A stretch of DNA of 64,000 bases, from assembly GCA_012976225.1 (NCBI GenBank), contig JAAVVG010000004.1:1054001-1118000 (forward strand). Direction: 5' to 3'. Position 1 is the first letter of the stretch. The number at the start of each line of letters is the position of its first letter. This stretch comes from Golubevia sp. BC0850. Lineage: Eukaryota; Basidiomycota; Exobasidiomycetes; Golubeviales; Golubeviaceae. Below, piece after piece: positions 1 through 11,953 of the stretch. A program made the position numbers and the translations under genes. Below the pieces are notes generated by a model. The model did not search any database, was not told the origin of the DNA, and was given only the letters and a program-made list of their open reading frames with translations.

Positions 1-3000
1 ACGAGCACTTGCACTTCCTTGGATCCTGACAAAGTCGATTCCGTAATCCTCCAGAGCGTCAGACACCTTTTGAAGTAGACCTTCAAATTGAACAAACAAA
101 AGAACTTTCTCCTTTTTGGGGATTCCTTTCTTGATAAGAGTAGCTAGATGAGCCAGCTTGATTCCGTACTTGGTGCCATTTCCTTTTTCCACTCCTAAAG
201 TTGAGGCTTGAACGATGGCGTCCTTATCGGATCCCATGCTGCAATTAGGATCACAGCATTTGGAGAGATAGGAGTCTCTTTTCATGCAACTCCAACAAGC
301 TATGTGACCACAAGTTGAAGAGAGACCAACGTTGCTGAGATCGAGAGCCTCTCCTTTCTTATCGCAGATCGGTGAAGGGCAGAAGAATGAGTCGTCGGAT
401 CCGATGAGTTGAGCATGCTGAAGCTTGCGCACCGCCAAGAAGTAACGTAAAGCACATTCTCTCTGGACGTATTCATTACGGAGTTTTTGAAGAGCGTGAG
501 CCTTGTTACGAATGAGGGTCTCCTCATCCCAATCACGAGTCGTCGAGGACTTGTCTCCATCTTCATCCTTGATTCCAGCTTCCTTGCGTTCCTTCTTGCG
601 TTGATTCAAAGCTACCTTGATCTCGGCAGGAGGCATCCTCTTTTGAGCGAAGCTCTTGGTGAGGTCCTTTGGCATGCAATTGTTGCTCTCCAAAGCTTCT
701 CTCAAAGCAGCGATGGAATCCTGATCTCCGACCTTGAGAGCGTTCTCCGAGAAACGGACGAGGGCTTGAACTTGTGGATTTCTGAAACTGAACTTGAGGA
801 GAACGAGATCGTGTTGTCTCTGAGCCCGTTTGAGTTCATCTTTGAACTGAGCTAGACAGCCATCGCGTTGCTTCTCCCGCTCTTTGACGATGGAATTACA
901 AGCTTCCAGTGCGTTCAGAGCGTCGTGAGTTTCATTCTCGTTCGTCTCCAAAGTGAAGTGAGCAGCTTGACGAGAGAGTGCTTCATCTTGACTGGCGCTC
1001 TCTCCTAAAGTTCTACGAAGGCGGGCGTCACGATCAGAAAGATGTGAGAGCTTCTTTTCGTCCTTCTCTTGAGCTTTCTTTGACTTTACCTTTCCTCCAG
1101 TGCTGTAGAGATTTCGTCCAGCATAGCGAGCTTGAAGAGAAAGAAGGACGTGGTTGAGTTCGAGGTAGCAAGCTCGCTCCGCTGCGGGTAGTAAGACTGG
1201 AGCTGTGATCTCGGAGAAGGGAATCTCGTCGATCTCTGCTACGTTTTGACGAACAAATTGGTCGAGGAAGGCTTGAGCTACGGCTTGACGGCGATGGTGC
1301 CAGGCGGGAGAACGCATCTCGACGAAGTTCTGGAACTTCTCGGCGACGGTACGATCTCGGTCGCGACGAGTTCGGACTGAATTCTTGGTGGTATCTTGAT
1401 CGTCACTGACTCCGAGATGCTAAGTGATGAAAAGGCGAAAGAGATGGAGAAGGGTAGAGTCAGTAGAGTGTCGAGATCAGAGTTTCTTTCTCATCTTCTC
1501 TAGAGAGAGAGAGAGACAGCTCTAACACTCACGATGTTCAGAAAGACAGCGATGCTCTTCACATCTGCGAAGTCGGCAGTCGGAGGAGTTCCAGAGAGAA
1601 CCCACTTGGAGTGGGCTTGAAGAGAGGTAACGGCAGGGAGAGCGCGCCCACCACTCTCTGCGATGTAATGGAACTCGTCAATGACGACTCGGTTCCAATA
1701 GAACATCTCGAGGGGAGGGCACTTCATCCGAGTGAAGTCCTTGACAGTAGCCTTAGATTCGAGCCCCCAAGGGTCCGCAGCGACTTTGGCCTTAATCTTG
1801 GGTTCCTCATCTTCATCGTTGTCGACGTCCATCTTTTCATCCTCGTCTTTGGCCTTCTTCTTTCCCTTTCCTTCATGAGCTTCGTTGAATGCTCTCCGTC
1901 CGATCTTGCGTGTGATGGTGGTAGCCTTATCAGTGAACAAAGCCTCATTTGAATCGATCTTGGCTTTAGTGGACTCCATCACTTTCGTAGCTCCTTCGCT
2001 CTTGAGTTCCCTGACCCTGTTTCTGAGGGCAGAACTGGAAGCTTTGAACATAGAGTTGAAGAAACGACCTTCCTTGTTGGGTAATGGATTAGAAGCCGCG
2101 AATCTTGCAAAGGTTTCGAAGTAAGCATCTGATTTGTAGACTGTGATCGACATGATGACGATGTCGGCCTCGAGGATGGATTCGATGGTCGTCTTGTTGA
2201 GCTCTTGCTTGGACTGGATTAAGACGACCTGGAGATTCTTGCCAGTGAACTTCGTGACTTCGTTCTGCCACTGCTTACAAAGATGAGGAGGAACGACGAT
2301 AAGAGTCGCTTTCGTCGAGATGTGAGTCTCGTCGGTTATGGCGTTCGAGGTTTTCGCCTCATCCTTGCTCGGAAGCCTAGGTGCCTTGCCTCGTCTAGGC
2401 GAAGCAGCGATCAAGCCCAGAGAGATAGCAGTCTTTCCGTATCCGACGTCATCGGCTAGTACACCTCCTCGAGCAGTGACAGACCGAAGAGCTTTTCCTT
2501 CTGCTCTCCAGCCTAGAGGAGCGAGGAGTGCTTCCGAGACCTCCTCTTCCTGAAATGGCTTGACGTCGTCTGCCTCTTGCTTCAGCATCCAAGTGAGAGA
2601 TCGCTTCTGCTCAGGACGAAGCTTCCACTTCTTGAAGATGTTCGGGTTCTCAGCTTCAGCGTCTGAGCGATTGCTGGTGAGAGTGTACTTTGGAAGATTG
2701 AACAGAGTCAGAGTTCTGTCGATCTTGGATAGTCTCCAAGACAGAACTGCGTCGGAAGTTGCTCCTCCAGGTTCGCTGCTGTTGGAACCCTGCGGCAATC
2801 GAGAGAGAGCTCGATGCATCAGAGTCGAGGTGTTGACTCCTAGTCGAACGTGAGCAGTCGATTTCTCTTCGCCTAGACGGACTTGCATGACGAAAGGAGA
2901 GGGTCGATTCTTGAGAGCCTGTTCGTAAGGTCCAGCTTGTTGGTCGTCCTCGATTGGGATTGGCGCCTTTCCTTTACGACGATGCCAAAGCAGAGTTGGT

Positions 3001-3045
3001 TCCGCAGGAGCGCAAGCGTTGCAGCTGAGAGACTGCTTGGTCTGA

Positions 3046-3079
<34 letters not shown>

Positions 3080-6000
3080 TGGATGGATGGTGTGAGAGAA
3101 GGAAGTCAGAGTCGTTCTCGGAGAGTTTCCAAGACATTTCAACTCACCTCGTCTCCTATAGCTTGCATCCAATCTCCCAACGCAGAGACCTCTGGAAGTC
3201 TCTGCATCATCCAATTGAGCTCGTCAAAGGTTGTCTTCGAATGGTGAACGAGATCGATCTGCTTCCATCGACCATCTTGAGGCCAAATGGTACTGTTGGT
3301 CCTTTCAGAAGAAGAGACTTTGGCGCTGCAGCTCAAGACTGCTGTGGCTTGTTCGCACGTAGTGACGGCCAGATCGATAGCGATGGGTTCCTTCAGAATT
3401 GAAACGTGACTCTCTGCAGCCTCTTGACTCAGAGGAGCGATTGAGAAGTCGGGTATGGTCACCCAGACGCCAGCGATTTCGAGTTGAGTCTTCTCCGTAG
3501 CTTCTTCTGCCTCTTTTGAGCGACAAAGCTTTGGCCTCCATCCTCCTTCGATAGAAGCTACTGTGATTCTCTCCAAAGGATAAGGAACACGAGCTGTGTC
3601 GGTCGAGAAGACGTAGCGGTCAGCATTCTTGTCCTCTTTGAATCTGTCGGCGTCCAAGAAGAAGAAGAGCTTGCGGTCGTTGGGAGCGTCAGTATCTCCA
3701 GCCTTGAGATGAAGCGACCCATTAGCAGTTCCACATTGAGGTAAGAGATCGTAAATTCCATTGACTTCCGACCTGAGCAGAGCCTGAGCTTCTTCAGGAA
3801 CTTTGATCTCGACTTTGGAGAAGCGTCGCTTGTCGAGATGATCACCTTGAATTCCCAAAGACGCCTGCCAAGAAGGAATCTGAGGACCAAAGCTTCTGAC
3901 TTGAATGTCGAACTTCTGCTTGCTTGGGAGACATAAGGTCCATTCTCCGTGAAAGAGGTTGGTGTCGTTCTTGAGAGGATCCAGCTGCATCATAGCGATG
4001 GGTTGAAGGAGGAGAGGACGGATTCCTGAGGAGACTGGCTCTTCAGAGTCGGCATGGACGGTGATTCTCCAGTAAGGAGAGACAGGGTCCAAAAAGAGTT
4101 CCAGAGTAGCTGCTGGGGCTTCGTATTGGACCAACCAGACTTGTTGACGAAGGATCTTGGAAAGCCTGAACTCGGCTGAAGAGAGCGCCTCAGAGACCCT
4201 GTTCCTGTAAGCTTCGAAGGATTTTCCTAATCCTTTCTGGCCTTCTCCGAGCTGCTTGATAAAGGTAGCACTGAGTTCTGAAGCTTCGAGACGCATCTGG
4301 AGAGCTCCCTTTACAGCGTCGAGGAAAGTGGCTGGTTCAATCCTCTCTCTTGGATCCACCTCGTACTGATGCTCAGGTCTTCCTTTGCACTTGGAGCAGG
4401 CAGTGTGATTGCACTCTTTACATCGATAGATTTGAGCAGAGGTGGTAGATACTCTTCCTTCGCAGGAGCACTTTTGAGAAGCAGCAGCCGCTTTCTGGAG
4501 AAGTTCTGGCATGTCGATTTCGTCGCACTGGACCAAGTCGTTGACCTCTTGGCGGAGGTTCTCCTCTCCAGTGATGTTGTCTTCGATCCTTTTCGATTGT
4601 TCCAGTTGAGAGGGTTGCATCTCGATGTCTCTTCCTTCACCGTCCTTGACCAGGTCGGCTTGGACGACGATGAGAGCAGCTAGCATGCAGGTTCCGACTA
4701 CAGTGGAGCTCATGGCATTTCCAGCTAGATTTTGAAGCTGATCGTTGGTCTCTCTGGTGAGAAGAAGCTCGTCTAGAGGAAGACCTTGAAGGGAGAGCGC
4801 CTCCAGACCGATGAGAGGTCCTCCACGGAAGGTGAGGAAAGGCATTCCATTTGGAGTCAGACAGGGACAGATGCCAGGCTTAGAGGAAGCGATGTTGCGG
4901 TCTACGTTTTGACTCAGCTCCCAAACTTGACACTTGTAGTGAGGATCGAAACCTCTCTTGGCTCCTCTGAGAGTAGTGATGTCGCAGAGATCCACCACCC
5001 TTTCTGGCTGAGGCAGAGCGAAGTCGTTCCAAGCTCCGTCAGGCAGTTTACAGGCTCCTCCTTCCTTCCATTCAGTGTAAGGACGACCTTGACCCAGAGA
5101 CTCGTCTTCTCTTGCGAAGGCGTGTCTGACTTGGCAACGAGACCAGTCGGTTGTCGATCTTCCCTTTCCGTATCCTTCTCCGTTGGCGAATCCATCTCGA
5201 ACCTGTTGAATCCTGGGATCGTCGACTGGAAGAAGAAAAGCTTCCAGAGGGTTTGAAGACGGTCTGATGAGAGATTGAGTGAGGTTCTTCCAGTTCTCCG
5301 GAAGAGAGTCCTTGTTGTTCCTCGTAGCGATGAGGTAGCCTCTCTGCCTGGTATGAGGAATGTAGTGGTTCTTTGTGTCGAGACTGATGTCGAACTCAGC
5401 GTCGTAGTTGATCTCGTTGAACCATTTAGCGACACCGCCCCAAGGCGCTCCCTTGACGTTCTCTAGGATGACTACGGCAGGCTTGTGCTTCTCCACCCAA
5501 TCCAACATCCCATGAAAGGTTCTACCACTCTCTCCTCCATCCTCAAGTCCTTTCTTCTGGTTGTTGAGAGCGGAGTAATCGACACATGAGGTTCCAGCGA
5601 TGAGGATGTCCACGTTTCCTGGCACGTCGGCCAGAGATCCAAAGGCGGTGTAGGCTTGCTCTTCACCGAGCTCGCAGACATCTCTGAAGAGAAGAGGAGG
5701 TTCGAAGTTACGTTGGATGTAGGCTTGCTTGTAAGGTTCGATCTCGCAACTGAAGACGTGGTGGTGCTGCATTTGAATCCCAGTGTGTTCCTTGACCGCT
5801 CTCTCTATCAATCGCCAAGCCAGGATAGGAGATTCGGTTCCACTACACATGGTAGCGATGCGAAGCGGTCGATCTTGCAGGGTCTTTGCTAGAAGCTCGA
5901 GATTTGGGGCACGCTTGACGAGATCAAGGAAGATGTCTGGAAGTGAGTGGATTGGAGGGTACTCTCCATCTTCCGCCTTCTTCTTGGCTGCTTTGAACAT

Positions 6001-6977
6001 CTCTCCAGCTTGAACTTTGGTTGGAAGTCCCGGAATCTTCTTGAAGGGCTGCTTCTTAGCGAAATTGGAAACGTACTTGGTCTTGGCTTTTGAGGTGGTA
6101 GGAGCCTTGCGCTTCTTCCCGTTTGCTTCGTCTTCAGATTGGACATGAATCACATCTTCGTCTGAGTCTTCCAGGTCTTCAATCGAGGGCAATTTACTGA
6201 GAGAGGGGAGAGAAGAGGTAGAAGACAGAGCATGAGTGACCAGCATCTAAAGTGAAGAGCATCAGCAGCTGTTGAACGCACGCTGGACGTTTCCCTTTAG
6301 CCTTTTGAGATTTCTGTTCAACATCAGGAATGAGAACAATGAAGTCTTTGCCTCCAAACGGGGAGTCTACCTGAGCATAGACGAAAGGTCGGGCAGAAGG
6401 TGCGAGTTTCAGTTGGAAGTCGTTTCAAATTTCGACTGGATGCTCAGCAAAGTTGACGCAATTATTTCCGTCTGATTTTCTAAATTTCTCTCATGATCTG
6501 CAGGAGCGCAACCCTCCTACAAGCTTTGCCTGTTAAGCTTCCTTTCTCTCCGCCCAGCAGCCTTCCCTCCCTTCTCTCTCTCGAAAAAGCGTGTCAGGCT
6601 ATCCCTAACCGCGTCATTTCCCCTTTCACTAAGACTCGAATATCAAATTTCTACTTCTGATAACTCACCTTCCTTCGTTTGTTGGACGCTTCTTGAGGAG
6701 TCTCAGCTCCAGAGACAGAGGTTCTAGATTCGGTCTCCTCTGCTACTTGCTCCTCTTCCTCCTTGCTTTCATCTTCTTCCTCGTCAACCTTGTCTTCGTC
6801 TTCCCAGTCATCCCAATCACTTGGTGCAGCTCTGGCCAATGAATCTAGAGAGAAGTCAGAGCCTGCATCGTCGTCCTTTTGCTTGACGGCCTCATCAGTT
6901 GAATCGGGAGATTCGCGATAGGATGTTGAAGCTTCTCCACCTCTGGACGCTCTTCCAGTTGAACGTTCTGGTGGCAT
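1..6977 (-). CDS. DNMT5: DNMT5-type cytosine DNA methyltransferase with RING and SNF2 ATPase (3' end outside window)
   Basis: This is a nuclear maintenance C5-cytosine methyltransferase fused to a Swi2/Snf2 motor. Exons 6669-6977, 6282-6370, 3148-6196, 1533-3041 and 1-1419 join in phase and give 2,125 residues before the edge. Visible in order: an acidic low-complexity N-terminus; methyltransferase motif I (TMCSGTESP, about 248-256); motif IV with catalytic Cys (GTSCVDYS, about 337); motif VI (LENVKG, about 378); a Cys-rich zinc-binding segment in the middle; SNF2 motif I (VGYGKT, about 1350) and motif II (DEFHY); an HVLLSLQARY stretch; a C3HC4-like RING near 300-420; and the start of the helicase C-terminal lobe (KEKVLLFVQF). 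Known DNMT5 of Cryptococcus uses ATP to copy methylation at hemimethylated CpG. Its N-terminal chromodomain is not recognisable here. The start is the ATG at 6977; the two small 5' exons are supported by splice signals and phase only. Confidence 0.9.
3042..3147 (-). repeat. Compound microsatellite inside a DNMT5 intron
   Basis: This intron lies between the large methyltransferase exon and the SNF2 exon. On the coding strand it holds tetranucleotide ATCC units, then a (CT)n run, then a (CA)n run ending at the CAG acceptor. The repeat thus forms the polypyrimidine tract, so its length could vary between strains and affect splicing. That last point is inference. Confidence 0.8.
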
Positions 6978-7443
6978 GCGAGGGTCTAATTGTTACTTGA
7001 GGTAGTGGAGTTGGTGGAAGAATGTCGTAAGACGATGCAGAAGAGTTGGAGGAAGATTTTGGTGGTTCCCCCTCTGACGCGCTGGTGGCGTGGAGAACGT
7101 GGAAAAGGTGGTAGTGGCAAATTCTTTTCTTCGATACTCTGTATTGACTTTCTGCAGTTCAATCAGGAAGATGATTAGATCAAGAGTATGGCTTGGAAAC
7201 AGTCGAGGAGAGCTACCTTTGAACAGTGCAGAGAGGGTGAAGCTTAAATGAGGTCAAGCGGAAAGAGGCTGAAAAATTGTCTAGTTGATTGTGTCAAGGC
7301 TTGGAGAAAAGTGGGTTACAGGAAAGACGTATGAACGAGATGTAAGGAGATATAGAACAAACGATTAAAGGGATAAGAGAAGAAATTAGCATGAGCGAAA
7401 CCGCTTAAGCTGCGACGAGGTTGGCGGACAATCCGACTTGAGT
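6978..7443. other. Intergenic, 5' flank of DNMT5
   Basis: These 466 bases separate the DNMT5 start from the 3' end of the 7.4-kb fragment. It is the presumed DNMT5 promoter and leader. I see no convincing coding exon, TATA box or RNA gene in it. Confidence 0.5.
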
Positions 7444-7892
7444 CTAATCGGCTTCGACGACTAGCAAAGTCTTGTCATCACTGACAAGATCGAAAGCCAT
7501 GAGACTTCCTGGAAACGGGCGGAATGGAAAAAGGAGAAAGTCAGTGGTGGGAACTTCCAATCAACAAAAGCATCTCTCAATGAAGGTGACTCACCTGATC
7601 CTCCCAATTCGAAAGCTTGAACCAAGTTGAAGGAGATTCCAGAGATGTCGGTGAGCTCATCGTAGCTTGGACCAGATGTACTTTGATTAACTTCGAAGAG
7701 TTGAGCAGAGTCGACAGTCTTGGAGCAATCCTTCCAACCCAAGTTGGTGGAAGACGAGGCTGGGTCCAACTGAGATAAACATTGACCGTCAGAGCGAACG
7801 ACTTGAACATAATCAGAGCAGCTAATGTAGCAACCAGAGTGACCACAAGATTGTTGAGTGCTTGCCTTGAGGTTGGAATCAGAACAAGTGTT
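7444..7892 (-). CDS. 3' part of an unrecognised gene (5' exon not found)
   Basis: Exons 7595-7892 and 7444-7508 join in phase through a good intron (gtgagt donor, ttccag acceptor) and encode about 120 residues ending in LLVVEAD and a TAG stop. The first exon is preceded by a plausible TAG acceptor, and an in-frame stop lies directly upstream, so at least one more 5' exon is required. I could not find a start or signal-peptide exon. The start of the reading frame has four Cys in a short stretch (SCGHSGCYISC), then Ser/Asp-rich sequence. Nothing in it is recognisable. It abuts, and by 14 bases overlaps, decayed F-box-like copy A, so it may be a real gene whose 5' half was lost or replaced. Confidence 0.4.
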
Positions 7893-8989
7893 CTAGATCA
7901 CTCCCCCAAATTTCTAAGGATTCCAACTTGTTCGCGACCTTTAAGAAGTCGTGTGTGACTTGGGTCTTCTGAAAGGATCAAGATGTAGGAAAAGGTTAGA
8001 GACAAAGAATCAAAAAAGGGGGGGGGCGGCTGGATCCAACTCCTTCAGTCCTCAAACTCACCTTGCTTCTGCCGATGTAGTTCGCCTTCTTCTCAATCGG
8101 AAGACCCCAGTAAGACTTTCGATCCCGTTCTTCCCAAACAAAACCAATCTTGAGAGCTAATTGCTTTGACGTTTGAGCGTTTGTGGAAAGCTTCGTTATG
8201 ATCCTTTAAGAATTCTGTGTCGTTCTTATCCACCGCAAAAGAAAGAACAGCTTGCTGGAGATTGCTACAGTTGATCAATAGCCAGATACCGTTCCTAGCA
8301 CGAAGAAGGTAATGAGGAGTGGTAACAGGAGTGACTTGAAGAATCTTGAAAGAATGAGTTAAATTTTGAAGGACGGAGAATTTCATCGGGAAGAAATTAT
8401 GATCAAAAGTTAAGAAGGTCTCTAGTTGCGAGAGCGATTGAATATGTAGCTGGTCATAATATCTGATAATTCTACTTCTGCAATCTTTTTCTGATCTTGA
8501 GGAAGAGCATTGAGTATTTTGAGATTGAATTCTGGATTGACTTTTTTTAAAAGGCCGTGGAAGAAGTCTGGACTAACTTCCGTCGTGTCCCATTCAATTC
8601 TTAGAGTCTTGGTGTTCTTGAGGAGATCAAGCTTCGTTATGGCTAGTTCATAGAGAGCTGGGAAGGTTAGGTAGGTCATTCTGATGTTCTTGAGTAGTAG
8701 CCGATGGAATAGTGAGTAGCCTTGACGGCGGCTGAGCATAAGTCCATACAGGGTTGAGTTTCGAAGTATGTCAAATATAAAGCAAGATGATCAGCACTTG
8801 AAGTTGAGGCAGCGGCAATGAGAGAGAATAAGACACTCACTTTCTACCCTGCGTTCTGGCCTTCTTCTGATCGTTCTCTGGACTCTCAGCCCATTCCCTG
8901 ATAGCCTCTGCCATTCGATAGGCTACATCTTCTGGGAGATCCTCGAAATTGGAGGTCGTCTTGGGTGTGGTCGTTCGAAATTGACTCAT
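7879..8989 (-). pseudogene. F-box-like family protein, copy A (frameshifted, truncated)
   Basis: Exon 8841-8989 starts at an ATG and encodes an F-box-like beginning (NFEDLPEDVAYRMAEAIREW). It splices in phase to an exon starting at 8731 that carries FHRLLLKN and leucine-rich sequence. The frame then breaks near 8440, after ELSDIM, and resumes as QSLSQLETFL. It breaks again near 8180, after HKRSNV, and resumes as KQLALKIGFVW. A further intron (7969-8061) joins GRSK to KTQVTHDF, and the frame ends at LEHLF plus stop. The order and motifs match copy B: NGIWLLINC against NVVWIMVYC, SYWGLPIEKK against TCWGLPREQS, and KLESLEIWG against QLSSLEICW. Copy B lacks the 7969-8061 intron. Synonymous third-position differences in QLALK show the broken segment was once coding. 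The F-box label is tentative. The gene is head-to-head with GH17-A. Confidence 0.65.
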
Positions 8990-10022
8990 TGAAGGAGCGC
9001 TCGATTGATTGAGATGTTGGTTTGAAGAGATTAGAGAATCAAGGAATGGTTATGGATGCTGTCTCTCTTCAGAGAGCTCTTCTATGCTGAGCTTCTCTGA
9101 CAGTTAAGAGTGTCTGTAGGTAGTAGAGAGTTGTCTTGACCAAATGTGAGGGTAGAGAGGAGGAAAGAGAGTTTTAGGTTTCAGCTCGATCGTGTGGGAC
9201 TGCAGCAATTCGCTGGCGACCCTTGAGATTTGAGAGTCGAGAGTACTCCATGAGGAAGGATGTCTTAGCTCTGTCTCGTTGTCTCTTTCCCCCAAACAAA
9301 AGATTTCATTTCAGTCAGAAGAATCACAAAGAAACACCAAGAGAGACCAGAGGGAAACTCAATATCACCTTTCCTCGACGCGACGACACCTCCGTAGCGT
9401 CGAACCGCAACAGCAGATATTGAGTTCTCGATTTCGACGACCCTTCGACGACACGCCTCTAGGGGCCCATCGTATCATCCTTCCTCATAATGTGTTGAAG
9501 GTAGTTTCTAGCTTTCATTTTTAGTTTGTGGTAGACAGCTAGACAGGGAGCGGACTAACCCAAACTTTGGTAGCCTGATGAGGGTTTGCTTGTTCTTCAG
9601 TCACAGCCTTTGCTTTAGTTGAGCAGGAAGCGATGCTTTGAAATTATGTAGCTTAACATGTTGAGATTGGAGATGAGAATTGAACACGTTGGCGGGTGGG
9701 TGAGGTTGGTGGTGGTATTCGAATCGATTTTGGTGAGAAGCTGCGTCGAATTGTCAGCCATCGCAGCTTTTTGTGGCGTTTTCTGACATGGGCCAAAAAC
9801 CGCGTCGAGTTCGACGGGGGGTCGCGTCGAGCGTCGAGGTGATATTGAGTTTCCCTCAGAACAACGAGGAAGCGAATCAAACCGCCAGGTCCAACGGAAC
9901 ACGGAATCGACCAGCAGCTTTTAGCTTCTTCTCCACGCGAGCTCCGTCCTTGCTTCCCTCCTTCTTCTTCCCTTCTTTTCCTTTTCCCCTATCTTTCTCC
10001 CAACATTTATCTTTCTTTCATC
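8990..10022. promoter_or_regulatory. Divergent intergenic region between F-box-like copy A and GH17-A
   Basis: This region of about 1 kb should contain the promoters of both divergently read genes. Its middle is occupied by the inverted-repeat segment at 9350-9857, which ends only 165 bases before the GH17-A start. The last 100 bases before that start are pyrimidine-rich, as is usual for basidiomycete leaders. There is no credible coding exon. Confidence 0.5.
9350..9857. mobile_element. MITE-like segment bounded by perfect 21-nt inverted repeats
   Basis: Positions 9350-9370 and 9837-9857 are exact reverse complements over 21 bases; the arm begins GAGGGAAACTC. Just inside, both arms carry an 11-base CTCGACGCGAC after a small gap, so the imperfect arm is about 35 bases. 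The right-arm motif GATATTGAGTT also occurs directly repeated inside at about 9417. The roughly 508-base segment has no coding capacity and is rich in CGACG units. No clear target-site duplication is visible at either edge. It could be a non-autonomous DNA transposon or a large palindromic regulatory region. Confidence 0.45.
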
Positions 10023-11953
10023 ATGAAGTTCGTAGCCCCAGCTGCTCTAACTCTGAGCGTCGTTCTTCCAACTTTGGCATCTCCAACCCTCTCATTGGAC
10101 TCTTTCAAACACGCAGCTTCTTCCATCGCACGTCAGAGTCTCTTCAACATCTTCCCAGCCAACTTCCAGCTTCCTTTCGGTTTAACCAAAACTCCAGATT
10201 ATTCCTCTAAAGCTGCTACTTGTTTCCCAGCTTTGAGCTTTACTCATAAAGATACTGTCCCAGATACTCTAGACAACTGGTGGTGGTGAGTTACTCCGAG
10301 TTCTTTACATACTTGTTGTCATTCGGCAGTACGACAACTCTCCCTCAGTTCGGCTGGTCAGTAGAATCTAAGCTCCGTTTCATAGACTTCAACTGACGTT
10401 TCATCTCATTTTCACCTTCTCTTTGTGCCATGTCCTACCTTTCAAATGCGTTTTCGTCCTTCGCCTTCTTCTACCATCCCTGGCCTTTGCATTCCCTCTC
10501 TTAGCCCTCTTGGACACAGCTATGGCTTCCTAGGTAAGTTTGGTTTCCAAGTGAGCAGTGTCTTCATGGCTTGTACTAATCTCAACTCTCTTTCACAGGT
10601 TTCTCCTACGAGGTCTCCGCTTGTCAATCAAGAGACCAATTGACCAGAGAATTCAAGGATGCGAGAAACAATTTTGATGCAAGATTCGTCAGAATGTATG
10701 GAGCTTGCGACCGAGTTGGATTCTATGATGACATTATCGAGGCTGCTTGGGAAGGTGAGACAGAAAGTTTTGTCCCGGCTCAACCCTGCCTCCTGAGAAT
10801 TTGGATTCTTACGCTTTTTATTGTACTACACAGCTGATCTCGGAGTCCACGCTCTTGTCTGGTTCGGATTTGAAGGTGGAAAGGAGTGGATCCAAAGGAG
10901 TCAAGATCTCATCGCGACTCTGAATACTAACCCAAAAGCTCCATTTGTGACAAGAGCTGTTCAATTCGGTTCTGAACCTCTATTCGATCAAGCTGTCAGT
11001 GTTACTTCTTTGAAGAATCGCATTGCCTCTATGCAAAGGAACTTGACCTCTCTTCAAATCCCAGTGAGTAGCGTTTTCTGTCCAAAACTTGCTGAGTATC
11101 GACCTGACCCTGTCTCACCTCCCTTCTACCTTTACTTTGATCAGGTTACCATTTCTGAACTTGCTTATGGGTGAGTTGTAGCGTCTCGTCTGTAGTATCT
11201 TAGTTCTCCCAAAGACTTTGAAAGCTGACTTCTCGATGCTTCCACCCTCCCTCGACAGCTACCAATCCACCCAATCTCAAGGCTCTTATGACATACTTGA
11301 ACAAGTTGATTTCCATGACATTCACATGCTTCCCTTCTTCAGTCGAGGCGCAAAGACGGGAGCCGATGCCTGGGGCGACGTTCTATACGACTTGAGCTTC
11401 TACAGAGACAATGGACATGGAAAGCCAATCATCTTCAGTGAAAACGGATGGCCACATAAGGTAAGTCTGAGTTCTGCTTAGAACGTCGTGTCTTTGTGGG
11501 CTGGAGCTGGAAATCTCAGTTCCAAGTCCAAAGATCTCACCTTCTCACCCTTTTCTCTCTCAAAGGAAAATTGCCCTGGTGTCTGTGCCAACTCTCCAGA
11601 TGCAGTCGCTTCTGATGCTTCTTCTAAAGCTTACTACGACTTGCTAGATAGTCAATGTAGCTACTTCAAGAATAATCAAGTCGGTGGATCGATTGTAAGT
11701 ACTCCTTCACGCCTTCGCTGCCTCCTGCCAATGATTCTGACCTGTGCGTGTCCTCTTTTCTCTCCTCAAAGGGATGGTTCGCTCATATTTATAACGACAA
11801 CCAAGAGGGAGAGTACGGAATCTACAATCGTAATGGACAGCTTAGAGTGAGTAGAACCAAAGGGGACAAGAGCTTCGAAAGAACAGAACTAGGCTGAAAC
11901 TCCTCTTTTCTCTCGTTCTACAGTTCCCATTCAAGCCAAAGACTGCTTGTTAA
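10023..11953 (+). CDS. Secreted GH17-like beta-glucanase, paralogue A
   Basis: Nine exons close in phase to 379 residues: 10023-10285, 10505-10533, 10599-10754, 10834-11063, 11145-11170, 11259-11460, 11566-11694, 11772-11846 and 11924-11953. The N-terminus is a clean signal peptide (MKFVAPAALTLSVVLPTLAS). The fold looks like clan GH-A family 17. VQFGSEPLF (Glu about 197) corresponds to the acid/base NE motif, and IIFSENGWP (Glu about 296) to the nucleophile motif ETGWP. Paired cysteines near the C-terminus (ENCPGVC, SQCSYF, KTAC) suggest an extracellular disulfide-bonded enzyme, probably acting on cell-wall beta-1,3-glucan; the substrate is inferred. It is paralogous to the gene at 22417-24057 but has four introns that gene lacks. 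Its promoter holds the inverted-repeat segment. Confidence 0.8.

Noticed and set aside
6197-6246. ATG at 6246 as the DNMT5 start
   Set aside because: An 85-nt intron (6197-6281) with good signals joins in phase to a 5' exon, and that exon in turn joins the 6669-6977 exon. The ATG lies inside the intron.
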